64,000 nucleotides of DNA from Levilactobacillus parabrevis ATCC 53295 (GCF_001434055.1 NZ_AZCZ01000004.1:29717-93716); one strand, 5' to 3'. Counted from the stretch's first letter, positions 52,493-62,683 are shown. A program made the numbers and translations. The notes: generated by a model from the sequence alone, not told the origin.

Positions 52493-55105
52493 TTAACGGC
52501 GGTTCTGCCAGTTGATCTCATCGGTTAACCAGCGATCCAGCCAATGTGGTACCAGCCGCGTCTTTGGTCCCGTTGCTGGCCGATTGATGACCAACATCAG
52601 CTGGAGCATCGTGAAGATTAGCGATGCGCGCCGCCGGTATGCCAAGTATTTTGGCTGCCAGGTGGTCACGTACTTTTCCTTATACGCCCGTAAGCCTTGG
52701 AAACTGTAAACGCTGGACCCGTACTGATAGATCAGGTGGGCCGCCCGTTCCTCAATAAAGCTGAAGTTCGAGACGCCTACGTTGGCTAGGGGAGCCATCC
52801 CCAGATTAAAGGCGGTATAGCCTTGATCACGGCACAGCTCGAATAGGTACACGAATAGTCCGTCCATGATGCCGGAGGGGGCCGCGTGACTCTCACGCAT
52901 CAAATCAATCGACGTCATCTTCCGATCGCCCGTAGGCATCAGATTGGCAAACGCCACGATTTCACCGCTAGCATTCTTCATCACGGCGATTGGCGCTTCG
53001 TCGAGGTAGGTTCGGTCAAAGAATCCCATCGAAAAGCCCTTCTCCGTCTGATCACCCAACCACGAGTTAGAAATCGCCTGCAGCGTTGCAAAGTCTGCGT
53101 CACTGAATGGGGGCTGCTGAATCTCACAGGTATACCCCTCACGACGGAACTTGTTGACCAGCGCCCGTTCTCCACGATGAGCCTTTCCCACCAGATTAAA
53201 TGTGGTCAGGTCGACATGACCCTCTTCCCCCACCTTGATGAAGTCAAACCCCATCTCGTGTAGCCGTAGTGTCAGCGATTCACTGATTTCGTAGAAGACG
53301 GGCCGCAATCCGGCCAGGTCTGTATCGTGCATGAACTGCTTGAGCGCCGGCGCTAATTTTTCCTGATTACCAATGGGTTCGCCCATAACCAGAAGCTTAT
53401 CGGCTCGCTGCCGAAATAAAAGCAACAGTTGGTCTTCACCATCCTCCTGGTAAAAGTACAGGCGCTTGTCCCGCAAGAAGGCTAAATGACTGACCTCGTT
53501 GCCACCAAACCGCCGAATCAGTGCGCGCACCCGCGGCCCATCAAACGGCTGCCGCAACCACGCCTGCCGTGAACGTGCCAGGTAGCGATAGATGCCCAAG
53601 AGGATCAGCAAGGCTACCAGCAAGCCACCCAGGCCGTTCAGCCATACCTGCATCGACGGTACCAACCAACTCTGCGGTAGCCATGGCCGATGGTTCCCCT
53701 GAAACATGTACAACCCTAATACGGTATACAACAGGAACGTGCCCACATAAATACTGCCATCGATCAGCAGGCCGCCCCAGGAATAGTGGAAACCCTCGCG
53801 GTACAGCTCCGGCCGTGCAAAGATGAGGCAGGCCAGCACCAATCCCAGTAGAACCGCCAAGCCCCCGGGAAAGTTCTCCCGCCAGAGCGTGTTACCAATG
53901 GCGATTGCTAACACTACGAGCGTTGGCCAAAAGACCCGTTTGACTCGTGCCCCAACCCCCCGGGCCAATCCAATTAGGAGAAAGGCCACGATAATATTGG
54001 AGACTTGATCCAGGAAGTAAAACATATAGGGCACCAACCGAATATAGAGATGATTGGTTAAGACCACGTCTGGAATCGTCGCGTACAGGAGCATCATCAC
54101 ACCAGAGAAATACATAAAGGTCGTCACGAATAGGTGTGCGCCCCGCCGCAGAGCTGCGACCGGCAAACCATTTAAGAAGCGGTTGATCTTACGACCGGCA
54201 TCGTGGAAGAACAGGCCGACCCCCACGCCAAACGGGAAGAGATAGTAGAATAGCCGATACAGTAACAACCACCCCGCCGCATCCGCGCGACTGACCCCTA
54301 GCATCCCCAGACCTAGGATCATGAAGACGTCAAAACTCCCTAAACCACCAGGAATCATCGAGACGACCCCCGCGACCGAGGCCACCACAAACATCGGAAA
54401 TACAGCGACTAAATTTAACGGTAGATTCAGTGTCCAACCAATCAGGAGAAAGAAGAGCGCACAACCACCCCACTCCAGACTGGACCCAATGATCAAGCGC
54501 AGCTCACGCGTCCAGGTCAAGTCCTTAAAAAACTCGCTGTCATTGAATCGCGTGAAGAAGAACAAGCCTGGAAAGTACAGGCCACCACCCAGCAGCCAGA
54601 ACCAGTACCCCTGATACGGTTGGCCAACGTTAAACCCAAAGAGCAAGAGGAGGGCAACCCAACACGACAGGGACAGCCCGGCCAACAGGAACAGCGCAAT
54701 TTTTGAAATGGCATACACCACCTGTTTCTTCGTGGCCGACGCCGAGTAGAAGTTCGCTCGCAGGCTCGCCCCGAGGAGACCGCCCATCCCCATGAGGTTG
54801 GTGAAGGTGTTGGTCACCCAGCCACTCCGAACGATGTACCCCGTCGAGAACTTACCGGGTAAGAATTCCACGATAGTGAAGTCGTAGATCAGCATTGGCA
54901 GGACCGCCACAAAGCCCCCCACTAGGAGGAGGCCCAACGTTCCCCAACTTAACGACGCTAGGACTGATTGCACCTGCTGCCCACTGACCTCATGCGCCAC
55001 ACGCCCAATTTCTCGGATAATAAAGAGCAGCACGGAAAACATAAAGAGCCCTTTAATCAACGTCATGTGTTTTTGAATGCCCGACCATAGTCTTTTCCCC
55101 ATCAT
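52493..55105 (-). CDS. mprF: MprF phosphatidylglycerol lysyltransferase/flippase
   Basis: Adds lysine (or another amino acid) from aminoacyl-tRNA to phosphatidylglycerol and flips the product out, lowering the negative charge of the membrane against cationic peptides. It has 870 residues from the ATG at 55105 (MMGKRLWSGIQKHMTLIKG) after GGGGGGA. The N-terminal flippase has about thirteen or fourteen helices (to about 560). The C-terminal DUF2156/GNAT-like synthase has GFSMGFFDRTYLDEAPIAVM, MRESHAAPSGIMDGLF and YKEKYVTTWQPKYLAYR. A two-component system lies upstream on the same strand, a likely regulator. Confidence 0.95.
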   Translation of the reverse strand: MMGKRLWSGIQKHMTLIKGLFMFSVLLFIIREIGRVAHEVSGQQVQSVLASLSWGTLGLLLVGGFVAVLPMLIYDFTIVEFLPGKFSTGYIVRSGWVTNTFTNLMGMGGLLGASLRANFYSASATKKQVVYAISKIALFLLAGLSLSCWVALLLLFGFNVGQPYQGYWFWLLGGGLYFPGLFFFTRFNDSEFFKDLTWTRELRLIIGSSLEWGGCALFFLLIGWTLNLPLNLVAVFPMFVVASVAGVVSMIPGGLGSFDVFMILGLGMLGVSRADAAGWLLLYRLFYYLFPFGVGVGLFFHDAGRKINRFLNGLPVAALRRGAHLFVTTFMYFSGVMMLLYATIPDVVLTNHLYIRLVPYMFYFLDQVSNIIVAFLLIGLARGVGARVKRVFWPTLVVLAIAIGNTLWRENFPGGLAVLLGLVLACLIFARPELYREGFHYSWGGLLIDGSIYVGTFLLYTVLGLYMFQGNHRPWLPQSWLVPSMQVWLNGLGGLLVALLILLGIYRYLARSRQAWLRQPFDGPRVRALIRRFGGNEVSHLAFLRDKRLYFYQEDGEDQLLLLFRQRADKLLVMGEPIGNQEKLAPALKQFMHDTDLAGLRPVFYEISESLTLRLHEMGFDFIKVGEEGHVDLTTFNLVGKAHRGERALVNKFRREGYTCEIQQPPFSDADFATLQAISNSWLGDQTEKGFSMGFFDRTYLDEAPIAVMKNASGEIVAFANLMPTGDRKMTSIDLMRESHAAPSGIMDGLFVYLFELCRDQGYTAFNLGMAPLANVGVSNFSFIEERAAHLIYQYGSSVYSFQGLRAYKEKYVTTWQPKYLAYRRRASLIFTMLQLMLVINRPATGPKTRLVPHWLDRWLTDEINWQNRR

Positions 55106-55590
55106 AAAATCCCCCCGTAGTTCTTCATTATCGCAATGGCCCAGACGAAACACAATCAAGGCAGAGCTGGAATCAGCCGTTAGGTTACCTGACTTACTAT
55201 ACATCAAAGGAGCCGACGTCCCCACGCCCGGCTCCTTTGGGTAGTCCATGCTGATCGGCACTACCCACTATATTAACTTGTTGTTTCTCCATACTCCGTT
55301 GACCAATTGTGCTATCACTCATCAGATTCTATTTCCCATAACCGCATTCCCCAATGCGATTCTCGCCGTGACTCACGCAAGCCGGTTCTCCCGGAAAGGA
55401 CCGTCCCCCTCAGGTGGTGCGTCAAGCTAGACGTTCAATTGCCGTCAGCCGGTCTATGCGCCATGACCATCCCTCAAAAGACTTTTGTCACGCCACAATC
55501 CGTCCGGTTGCCCCTAAAAAAGTTCAACTGCAATTGACTGTTTTAATCATAGCTGAACCGGTCTACTTTAAAAACTTACCCTAAAAGAAA
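55106..55590 (-). promoter_or_regulatory. Long mprF leader with an 11-bp inverted repeat
   Basis: 485 gene-free bases between the histidine kinase and mprF. CAAAGGAGCCG (55205-55215) pairs perfectly with CGGCTCCTTTG (55229-55239). More to the right, GACGCA...TGCGT-ga-GTC around CCGG/CCGG can fold. No poly-T follows, so this is not a terminator. An operator for the response regulator or a leader structure is possible. Confidence 0.45.
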
Positions 55591-56970
55591 TTATTCTGAG
55601 ATTTTCTCAGATTGGCCATCCGCTCGAGGCAACGTCACCACAAATTGACTCCCCTGCGGCACGTTGTCGCCAACGGTAATGGTCCCGTGATTCAGATGCA
55701 CCAACTGGTCAACGATCGCCAAACCTAACCCGGTGCCCGCAATTTCTGGCGTTCGCGCCGGATCAGCACGATAGAAACGTTCAAAGATATGCCGCTTATC
55801 CGCCGCACTGATCCCCATCCCCTCATCCTTAACCCGAATGATCTGGGTGGTCGCCGTCGTTTCTAAGTCAACGGTAATGACCGACGTAGCGGGTGAGTAT
55901 TTGGCAGCATTATCGAGCAAGGCCGTCAACACCTGCTCAAGACTCTCTGCAGCCCCTAGAATCACAGCTGGCGACTGATTGCCGGTTACGCGCAGTGTCT
56001 GGTGAAGGAGAGGCCGTTCACGCGTTGTCGCCGCGGCAATCACGTCCTGTAGATCAACGGGCGCCAGCTCCAAAACAGCGCGGTCAGCTCGCGACAGCGT
56101 CAGCAGACTATCCACCAAATTCTTCATCCGCATCGACTCATCACTGATATAGGCCAATGACTGTGGAATAATCTCCGGATGGTCCGCCGCACGTCGCTGG
56201 AGAAGCTGCACTTGGGTCAGGACCGCGGCAATCGGTGTCCGCAGCTCATGGGCTGCATTCGAGGTGAACTGCCGCTCCTGAGCGGTGTGTGCATTGACCG
56301 TCTCCAAAAGCGCGTTAAAGCTCGCGGCCAACTGATTGACTTCCACCGGTTGCGCCGGAACGGGCAGAGCAATCCGCCATTCGCGCTGATGGGCCTGCTC
56401 CTGTGCCGCAGTATTCAGACTAGCCAATGGCTGTGTGAGTTTTCGAGCGACCGATCGGACGTAAAATCCTCCAATCAAGATTGTTGCCACCATAACCAGC
56501 AGCACCACAATCGCCACCGACAACAGGGTCACCACGATTGGCATGAGGTTTAGCCAAATTTCCAAGCGATTTCCATGATAGTAACTTTCTCGATAATACG
56601 TCAGCCCGTACTCCGGCGCATAGCTGATATTTCGAATGCCCAACACCCGGTGAGGCTTATGACTTAGAAAGTCGCGAGTATAGGGCGAGTAGTAGTATTT
56701 AACCGAGCTATCACGGGGGTTCGTCACCCGGACGTTGGTCTCAAAGGTATCGATGGCACTGTATCGCCGCCACCAGTACCAGTCGGGCTGGTCATCGATT
56801 ACCGAGTGTTGAAGCCCCTTCATCAACCGGGTCGCTGAATCCTGAGTCTGGCGAATCTGCTGGTAACCGACCACCGTGATGATGGCGGTCCCCATGAGCA
56901 GCGTTGCCAAAATAAGCAGCCGAATCACCCGTTTATGAATTTCTCCGGCCGTTGTTTGTGCTTTAGCCAT
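55591..56970 (-). CDS. Sensor histidine kinase
   Basis: Membrane kinase of 459 residues. Two helices (about 13-35 and 150-175) border an outside sensor domain of about 115 residues. A HAMP-like linker (RSVARKLTQPLASLNTAA) leads to the HisKA box AAHELRTPIAAVLTQ with the phosphorylated histidine, and an ATPase with N box (LLDNAAKY), VKDEGMGIS and GTGLGLAIVDQLVHLNHG. The start ATG is six bases after the response-regulator stop. The signal is unknown; location before mprF suggests envelope stress or antimicrobial peptides. Confidence 0.92.
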   Translation of the reverse strand: MAKAQTTAGEIHKRVIRLLILATLLMGTAIITVVGYQQIRQTQDSATRLMKGLQHSVIDDQPDWYWWRRYSAIDTFETNVRVTNPRDSSVKYYYSPYTRDFLSHKPHRVLGIRNISYAPEYGLTYYRESYYHGNRLEIWLNLMPIVVTLLSVAIVVLLVMVATILIGGFYVRSVARKLTQPLASLNTAAQEQAHQREWRIALPVPAQPVEVNQLAASFNALLETVNAHTAQERQFTSNAAHELRTPIAAVLTQVQLLQRRAADHPEIIPQSLAYISDESMRMKNLVDSLLTLSRADRAVLELAPVDLQDVIAAATTRERPLLHQTLRVTGNQSPAVILGAAESLEQVLTALLDNAAKYSPATSVITVDLETTATTQIIRVKDEGMGISAADKRHIFERFYRADPARTPEIAGTGLGLAIVDQLVHLNHGTITVGDNVPQGSQFVVTLPRADGQSEKISE

Positions 56971-56976
56971 TCGCGC

Positions 56977-57672
56977 TCACCCCAGATATTCCGTGGAAAG
57001 GACGTAACCCACGCCACGCACCGTGTGAATCAAATCATTGACGTGTCCCGCCGCGAGCTTGTGTCGCAGGTAGCGGATATAAACGTCAACAATGTTGGGT
57101 TGCCCCTCAAAGTCTACGCCCCAGACCTGATCCAGCAAATCATCCCGGGTCAGTGTCTCCCCCGCATTCTTCATGAGGCAGAGTAACAGATCGTACTCAC
57201 GTTGCGTCAATTGGATCAACTCGCCACCGTTTCTGACTTGACGACTGCGCGTGTCGACCATTAGCTGACCCACGTGGAGTTGCTGCGTGGCTGGCGTTGT
57301 CGCTTGACGGTGCCGCAAGATAACGCGAACCCGCGCAAGCAGTTCTTCCAAATCAAACGGCTTGGTGATGTAGTCGTCCGCCCCGGTATCCAGCCCCGTG
57401 ACTTTATCACTGACGTAGTCGCGCGCAGTCATCATGATTACCGGTAAGTCATCGTTACGTCGAATCCGCCGCAACACCCCGAGCCCGTCCAGCTTGGGTA
57501 GCATCCAATCTAGAATGATCAGATCCAGTTGCCCCCGATTATTTTCATAGACTTCAAGCGCACTGCGGCCATCCTTAGCGTTAAGCACCGTGTACCCCTC
57601 GAACTGCAGATCCATGCTGACCGACGCCAGTAGCGCCGCATCGTCCTCCACCACTAAAATCATGTCACTCAT
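56977..57672 (-). CDS. OmpR/PhoB-family response regulator
   Basis: DNA-binding regulator of 231 residues from the ATG at 57672 (MSDMILVVEDDAALLASVSMDLQFEGY) after AGGGGGATC; a longer frame contains the binding site. The receiver has the acidic pocket EDD, phospho-aspartate in DLIILDWMLPKLDG, and the lysine in YITKPFDLEELLARV. The winged helix has LTQREYDLLLCLMKN, NIVDVYIRYLRHKL and IHTVRGVGYVL. Operon with the kinase. Confidence 0.94.
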   Translation of the reverse strand: MSDMILVVEDDAALLASVSMDLQFEGYTVLNAKDGRSALEVYENNRGQLDLIILDWMLPKLDGLGVLRRIRRNDDLPVIMMTARDYVSDKVTGLDTGADDYITKPFDLEELLARVRVILRHRQATTPATQQLHVGQLMVDTRSRQVRNGGELIQLTQREYDLLLCLMKNAGETLTRDDLLDQVWGVDFEGQPNIVDVYIRYLRHKLAAGHVNDLIHTVRGVGYVLSTEYLG

Positions 57673-57825
57673 TGCAGATCCCCCTAGCTTTCGTATCATT
57701 AAGTTCAGCTTACGCCACTACAGTTTCTCTGACCACTGTACGGGTAAATCTTCAGGTTTTCTAAAAGATCTATAAATTCTTTGATACGAAACGGCGCGGG
57801 AGACTAATCGGCTACCTAAATTTGG

Positions 57826-57866
57826 CCAAAAAAAGAGAGCCTGGCATTTTAGCTCAGACTCTCTGT
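57826..57866 (-). terminator. FMN reductase terminator
   Basis: On the minus strand AGAGAGTCTGAGC pairs with GC-AG-CTCTCT and is followed by TTTTTTT. Confidence 0.85.
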
Positions 57867-57871
57867 CGTTA

Positions 57872-58468
57872 TCATGATTTAGCTTGATACGGGTGTGCCT
57901 TCATCAACGTTGCGTAGTGAACCAGCTCGTCAAAGGCTGCCGCCAAGCGCTTCGCAAAGTGATCACTGTTTGGCGCTGTCTTGACGAGTGTGCCGTCAGC
58001 TGTGAAGTTGGGTTCGGCATTCCACAACAGGACTGGGGCGGGCAAGACCATCATCTTTAACATCTGGAGAATTTCAACGACGGATGCGGCGGCCAGTGCC
58101 CCACCATCACTATACTTGGAGTAGGTCACGATTTGAACCGGCTTGTGATCGGTCTCGGGACCCACAAAGTCTAAGGCATTCTTGAGGCTCCCCGTAATGG
58201 CATGATCGTACTCCGGACTGAGAATGACATAACCATCCTGAGCCTTTAATACGTTCAGCCACTGCTCTTCGATTGGTGCCAGGCCTTGGATGGCCTCGGA
58301 CAACGGCGTCTCTGCGTGGTCGTAAAATGGCAACGGATAATCTTTCAGATCAATCCACGTAAAGTCAACGTCCGCAGTGGGCATTGCCTGTTGTAGGTAC
58401 TTGAACAACTTTTCACCGAGCGAATTCGTCCGGGTACTACCAAGAATAACACCAATTTTTACTGACAT
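57872..58468 (-). CDS. NADPH-dependent FMN reductase family protein
   Basis: Flavodoxin-like reductase of 198 residues. Phosphate-binding loop ILGSTRTNSLGEKLFKYL and the second flavin loop LSPEYDHAITGSLKNALDFVG. Such proteins reduce FMN, quinones or azo compounds. The start ATG follows AGGAGG. Single gene with its own terminator. Confidence 0.9.
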   Translation of the reverse strand: MSVKIGVILGSTRTNSLGEKLFKYLQQAMPTADVDFTWIDLKDYPLPFYDHAETPLSEAIQGLAPIEEQWLNVLKAQDGYVILSPEYDHAITGSLKNALDFVGPETDHKPVQIVTYSKYSDGGALAAASVVEILQMLKMMVLPAPVLLWNAEPNFTADGTLVKTAPNSDHFAKRLAAAFDELVHYATLMKAHPYQAKS

Positions 58469-58653
58469 GGGGAGGACCTCCTAATTAATTAATAACGTGT
58501 GTTAGCTTACCATGGGGGTTAACTAAATACAATGAAAATTAATCAATCATCTGATAACTAAAAGTAAGTAAATCCATCGTTATCCCCGGAGTATCAGGCC
58601 TGTTACTAACTTAATGTAAGTACATACTTTTTTCGTATGGCATCGTAATTGTC

Positions 58654-58686
58654 TAAAAAAAGTGACCGGCGCATCCGCCGATCACT
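58654..58686 (-). terminator. Terminator of the CPBP-like gene
   Basis: On the minus strand AGTGATCGGCG pairs with CGCCGGTCACT (one wobble) around a short loop and is followed by TTTTTTT. Confidence 0.92.
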
Positions 58687-58696
58687 CACAACTAAC

Positions 58697-59365
58697 TTAA
58701 CCTAATCCGACTGGTGGCAAGCCCAACGATACCACCGTCAGCAACGCCATCGCTAGCCAGGAACACTGCCAGTCGCGGGTAGCTTGATAGATACCCGCAA
58801 CAACGCCACCAACGACCAGCGCTGACAGATTATCGCTCAGTGACCCCCAGGAAACCAAGATGTAGCAAATGATTGGCAACAACACCGCCGCCCATTTCGG
58901 AAAATCCGGCAGCCGGTTGAGTCGTTCTTGTAAGATTCCCTGTAATACCCATACGAACAGTAGTGACGCCACGAACACGGCGAAGCCACCCAATAAAAGC
59001 TCGACGGTCAGCCCCGGAATCAGAGGTACCGTCAGCGTAGATGGCGTTAGCGTAAAGGCAATGATTGCCAACGCAACGCCGCCTAAACTCGTGCTCGCCA
59101 ACGTCCACCACACGTGACGTGGTGTAATGACTTGTCGGAGCCACAGACTTGTGTGATACCGATAAAACCACCAGATAGCGAGGGCGCTGAGCACCATCAA
59201 TACCAACGTGACCAGAATTCGAATGCCCGCGTTATTGATCATACCGTGGGCGCCGGGCCACCGTACCAATCCCAATACGGGTATGCTTGAAATCAGTAGT
59301 AATACATATAAACTCAAAGCAAAACCGCTCCAAAACCATAATTGCGGCAAAATCCCCTTGTGCAT
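58697..59365 (-). CDS. CPBP-like polytopic membrane protein
   Basis: Membrane protein of 222 residues with about seven or eight helices. The start ATG at 59365 (MHKGILPQLWFWSG) follows AAGGGGAG; a longer frame without a binding site is not used. LLFVWVLQGILQERLNRLP resembles the EExxxR region of CPBP (Abi) intramembrane proteases, but the double glutamate is reduced to QE, so activity is doubtful. CPBP proteins in lactic acid bacteria include bacteriocin immunity factors. The call is tentative. Confidence 0.55.
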   Translation of the reverse strand: MHKGILPQLWFWSGFALSLYVLLLISSIPVLGLVRWPGAHGMINNAGIRILVTLVLMVLSALAIWWFYRYHTSLWLRQVITPRHVWWTLASTSLGGVALAIIAFTLTPSTLTVPLIPGLTVELLLGGFAVFVASLLFVWVLQGILQERLNRLPDFPKWAAVLLPIICYILVSWGSLSDNLSALVVGGVVAGIYQATRDWQCSWLAMALLTVVSLGLPPVGLG

Positions 59366-59520
59366 CCTAAGCTCCCCTTTTCCCCAATCAATATGTAATC
59401 CCAAGGGTGGTCGCAGCGAGACACGACTCCCTAGAAACCCTCGGGCCCCATTATAGGCTGGCAATCTAAACGTTAGCTTACCCCGGCTAACGGCTTAACT
59501 CCCAGAATGGTGATGAAAAA

Positions 59521-59551
59521 CAAAAAGCCGCCACCCGGAGGCAGCGACTTC
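59521..59551 (-). terminator. rplL terminator
   Basis: On the minus strand CGCTGCC pairs with GGTGGCG (wobbles) and is followed by GCTTTTTGTTTTT. Confidence 0.7.
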
Positions 59552-59573
59552 TTTATTTTCGAAGTGTAAGTGA

Positions 59574-59939
59574 TTACTTAAGAGTAACCACACCACCAGC
59601 GGCTTCAAGCTTTTCCTTGATGTCGTTAGCTTCGTCTTCTGAAAGGCCTTCCTTGATGACAGATGGTACGTTGTCAACAAGACCCTTAGCGTCCTTCAAA
59701 CCTAAACCAGTGATTTCACGGACAGCCTTGATAGCCTTAACCTTAGCGTCACCAGATTCAGTTAATTCAACGTCGAATGAATCCTTGGCAGCAGCGTCGC
59801 CACCAGCAGCACCGGCTGCAGCAACTGGTGCAGCAGCAGAAACGCCGAATTCGTCTTCGATACCCTTAACTAAGTCGTTAAGGTCAGTAATTGATGCTTC
59901 TTTAAGAGAAGCGATGATAGCATCTTTATCAAAAGCCAT
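59574..59939 (-). CDS. rplL: 50S ribosomal protein L7/L12
   Basis: Stalk protein that recruits translation GTPases. It has 121 residues from the ATG at 59939 ([26 protein letters not shown]), after TTGGAGGA. An Ala/Gly hinge ([19 protein letters not shown]) is followed by the C-terminal domain ([32 protein letters not shown]). Last gene of the rplJ-rplL unit. Confidence 0.99.
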   Translation of the reverse strand: MAFDKDAIIASLKEASITDLNDLVKGIEDEFGVSAAAPVAAAGAAGGDAAAKDSFDVELTESGDAKVKAIKAVREITGLGLKDAKGLVDNVPSVIKEGLSEDEANDIKEKLEAAGGVVTLK

Positions 59940-59996
59940 GTTATTTTCCTCCAATAATTGGGTTTTATATTTTATGTTTCAATTTGAATCTGGGAC

Positions 59997-60503
59997 TTAG
60001 GCTGCGTCGCCTTCGTCACCCTTTTCAGCAATAGCCTTAACAGCGTAAGCCACGTTCCGTACTGGTGCTTGTAAGACATTAGCCAGCATAGAAAGAAGAT
60101 CTTCACGACTAGGTAAGGTAGCGTAAGTGTTGATTTCGTCAACGGAGACAATCTTGTCTTCGATGAAACCACCCTTGATTTCAAGGTCATCAACACCATC
60201 AGCAAATTTCTTCAAAACCTTAGCTGGGGCAATTGCATCCTCGTCAGAGAAAGCAACGGCAGTAGGACCAGCGAAAAGATCGTTAAGACCTTCGTAACCA
60301 GCCTTTTCAGCAGCCCGAACCAAAATCTTGTTCTTGATAACGCTCATATGAACGCCTGCTTCACGCAATTGCTTCCGTAATTCAGTTGCTTCTTCAACAG
60401 TTAAACCACGGTAGTCAACAACGATAGCACTGACGGCGTTGTTGAATTTTTCAACAACCTCATCAACCTTTTTTGCTTTGATAGCAATAGCTTGTTCACT
60501 CAA
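59997..60503 (-). CDS. rplJ: 50S ribosomal protein L10
   Basis: Base of the L7/L12 stalk. It has 168 residues, [50 protein letters not shown], and a C-terminal helix for L12 dimers. The start is a TTG at 60503, nine bases after GGAGG. Preceded by an L10 leader with an attenuator; L10(L12)n binding to that leader is the known autoregulation. Confidence 0.98.
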   Translation of the reverse strand: MSEQAIAIKAKKVDEVVEKFNNAVSAIVVDYRGLTVEEATELRKQLREAGVHMSVIKNKILVRAAEKAGYEGLNDLFAGPTAVAFSDEDAIAPAKVLKKFADGVDDLEIKGGFIEDKIVSVDEINTYATLPSREDLLSMLANVLQAPVRNVAYAVKAIAEKGDEGDAA

Positions 60504-60536
60504 ATTATTTCACCTCCCGGAAAAGTTTGGTGGGAT

Positions 60537-60655
60537 AAAAAAATCCCTATGCCACCAAGACATAAGGAGTCAAAAGTTTAAGTAAACTTCTGCCTCGGCA
60601 GGAAATTAAGACCATTAGGCCACCTGAGTCTTAGGTAGGATCTATTAAATACAAC
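60537..60655 (-). promoter_or_regulatory. L10 leader with attenuator
   Basis: The minus strand shows GGTAGGATCTATT complement features, CCTGCCGAGGCAG, AGTTTACTTAAACTTTTGACTCC split by a loop, then CCTTATG pairing with CATAGGG and TTTTTTT (60537-60567), an intrinsic terminator before rplJ. This matches the ribosomal protein L10 leader family (autoregulation by L10-L12). Confidence 0.85.
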
Positions 60656-60726
60656 TTCAATAGCATACAATACTTCGACATTACTGTCAATGCACTGCAA
60701 GGGATTTTTTTAATTCACGTTTTAAC

Positions 60727-61425
60727 TTAGGCTAATAAAGAAGCCAAGTCAACGTCGACGCTAGGGCCGAACGTTGAAGAAATTGAAACGTGTTGAACGT
60801 AAGTCCCACGTACAGCAGCTGGACGAATGCGAACAATCGTTTCAGCAATGGTCTTCAAGTTGCCGGCAAGCTTGTCAGCATCAAAGGAAACCTTACCAAA
60901 TGGAACAGCAACGTTACCATCCCGGTCAGTCCGGTAAGTAACTTGCCCGTTCTTAGCATCGGAAACAGCCTTTTCAACGTTCATCGTAACAGTCCCCGTC
61001 TTAGGGTTAGGCATTAAGCCCTTAGGTCCTAAGACCCGACCTAAACGACCAACTTGGGCCATCATGTCTGGCGTTGCAATAGCAACGTCAAAGTCCAACC
61101 AACCGTCTTGGATGCGTTCTACTAAGTCTTGTTCACCAACAACGTCAGCACCAGCTGCTTCAGCAGCCTTAGCTTGGTCACCCTTAGCGAATACGATTAC
61201 CGTGGTTTCCTTACCGGTACCATTTGGCAATACTAATGCGCCACGGAGTTGTTGGTCCGCTTGCTTCGTGTCAACGTTAAGCTTGAAGGCAACTTCAACA
61301 GTTGCATCGAACTTAGCGAAATCCATCTTCTTAACTAAATCAACGGCGTCGCCCATGGTGTAGACCTTGTCAGCCTCGACCAATTTCGCAGCGTCTTGAT
61401 ACTTTTTACCTCGTTTGTGAGCCAT
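60727..61425 (-). CDS. rplA: 50S ribosomal protein L1
   Basis: Binds 23S rRNA at the L1 stalk and represses its own operon. It has 232 residues from the ATG at 61425 ([21 protein letters not shown]), after AAGGAGG; an upstream extension of 47 codons is not used. Motifs include [31 protein letters not shown] and the C-terminal [17 protein letters not shown]. Confidence 0.99.
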   Translation of the reverse strand: MAHKRGKKYQDAAKLVEADKVYTMGDAVDLVKKMDFAKFDATVEVAFKLNVDTKQADQQLRGALVLPNGTGKETTVIVFAKGDQAKAAEAAGADVVGEQDLVERIQDGWLDFDVAIATPDMMAQVGRLGRVLGPKGLMPNPKTGTVTMNVEKAVSDAKNGQVTYRTDRDGNVAVPFGKVSFDADKLAGNLKTIAETIVRIRPAAVRGTYVQHVSISSTFGPSVDVDLASLLA

Positions 61426-61522
61426 TTTGTGTATTCCTCCTTGCAAATGTGGTTGTAACGGATAAACCTCCCACTTGACACATTTCATTTTCGTGAAGTG
61501 TCCGACTATCCGAAAACTGAGC

Positions 61523-61948
61523 TTAACCTTCGACCGTGAAGCCCATGCTCCGGGCAGTACCTTCAATCATGCGCATAGCTGCTTCAACATCAGCTGCGTT
61601 TAGATCTTGCATTTTAGTTTCAGCGATTTGCTTAACTTGATCCTTGGTTACCGTAGCAACCTTCTTCGTGTTAGGTTCGCCGGAACCACTTTCAACACCA
61701 GCAGCCTTCTTCAACAGCGTTGCTGCTGGAGGAGTCTTAGTGATGAAATCAAAGGAACGATCTTCATAGACACTGATCACAACAGGAATGATCATACCAG
61801 CTTGGTCAGCGGTACGAGCGTTGAATTCCTTAGTGAAGCCCATGATGTTGATACCTGCTTGACCTAAAGCTGGTCCAACTGGGGGAGCTGGGGTTGCTTT
61901 ACCCGCAGGAATTTGTAATTTAACGACATTAGCTACTTTTTTAGCCAC
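61523..61948 (-). CDS. rplK: 50S ribosomal protein L11
   Basis: Part of the GTPase-associated centre and the thiostrepton target. It has 141 residues: [43 protein letters not shown], then the C-terminal rRNA-binding domain ending [17 protein letters not shown]. The start is a GTG at 61948 after AAGGAGG. Operon with rplA. Confidence 0.99.
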   Translation of the reverse strand: MAKKVANVVKLQIPAGKATPAPPVGPALGQAGINIMGFTKEFNARTADQAGMIIPVVISVYEDRSFDFITKTPPAATLLKKAAGVESGSGEPNTKKVATVTKDQVKQIAETKMQDLNAADVEAAMRMIEGTARSMGFTVEG

Positions 61949-61979
61949 GAGACAATACCTCCTTGAGTCCGTGTGTGGT

Positions 61980-62010
61980 AAGTGGGGCTGTTAGTTTGCC
62001 CCTCCCACTT
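61980..62010 (-). promoter_or_regulatory. rplK leader hairpin
   Basis: On the minus strand AAGTGGG...CCCACTT (7 bp), or alternatively GGGGC/GCCCC around a nine-base loop. A similar AAGTGGGAGG stretch occurs before rplA (about 61466-61475). It may be an L1-type autoregulatory site, but this is not proven. Confidence 0.4.
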
Positions 62011-62090
62011 TGAAAAATATGCATCACGCATACCTGAGAATCATACCACACTTTACTAACTGCAACAAGTTCTTTTCTGAAAAAGCCGGA

Positions 62091-62642
62091 TTAACCCAGG
62101 ATAGGGTCGACTTGATCGAAGTTGAGTTCTGTACTGGTCTCCCGACCGAACATGTCGATGTTGACCTTCAACTTCATCTTTTCGTTGTCGACTTCCGTGA
62201 TCTTACCAACTAAGCCGCTGAAGGCACCATCCACGATGGTTACGGAGTCGCCAGGTGCAACGTCCAATTCAGCGTGACGTGCAGAGATCCCCACACGACG
62301 TAAGATACGTTCCACTTCGTCAGGCAACAGTGGCGTTGGCTTACTACCTTGACCATGGGAACCCAAGAACCCAGTAACCCCAGGCGTGTTCCGGACAATG
62401 TACCAAGCTTGGTCACTCATGACCATTTCGACTAAGACGTAGCCAGGGAAGGTCTTTTCCATCGTGACCTTGTCCTTACCATTCTTAACTTCGTGTTCTT
62501 CTTCTTCAGGAACAACGACACGGAAAATGTTGTCCTGCATCCCCATTGATTCGGCACGGGATTCCAAGTTTGCCATAACCTTGTTTTCGTATCCGGCGTA
62601 CGTGTGTAGTACGTACCATTGCTTTTCAGCTGACTCAACCAT
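62091..62642 (-). CDS. nusG: Transcription termination/antitermination factor NusG
   Basis: Binds RNA polymerase and affects pausing, termination and coupling to ribosomes. It has 183 residues: NGN domain (WYVLHTYAGYENKVMANLESRA, FPGYVLVEMVMSDQAWYIVRNTPGVTGFLG) and a C-terminal KOW domain (GDSVTIVDGAFSGLVGKITEVD). The start ATG follows AAAGGAG. Between secE and rplK, the universal order. Confidence 0.98.
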   Translation of the reverse strand: MVESAEKQWYVLHTYAGYENKVMANLESRAESMGMQDNIFRVVVPEEEEHEVKNGKDKVTMEKTFPGYVLVEMVMSDQAWYIVRNTPGVTGFLGSHGQGSKPTPLLPDEVERILRRVGISARHAELDVAPGDSVTIVDGAFSGLVGKITEVDNEKMKLKVNIDMFGRETSTELNFDQVDPILG

Positions 62643-62683
62643 GTGTGGTGCACTCCTTTAATAATTGACTTTTTCGTCCAAAA

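Noticed and set aside
61426..61566. N-terminal extension of L1 to 61566
   Set aside because: It overlaps rplK and precedes the AAGGAGG site of the canonical MAHKRGKKY start.
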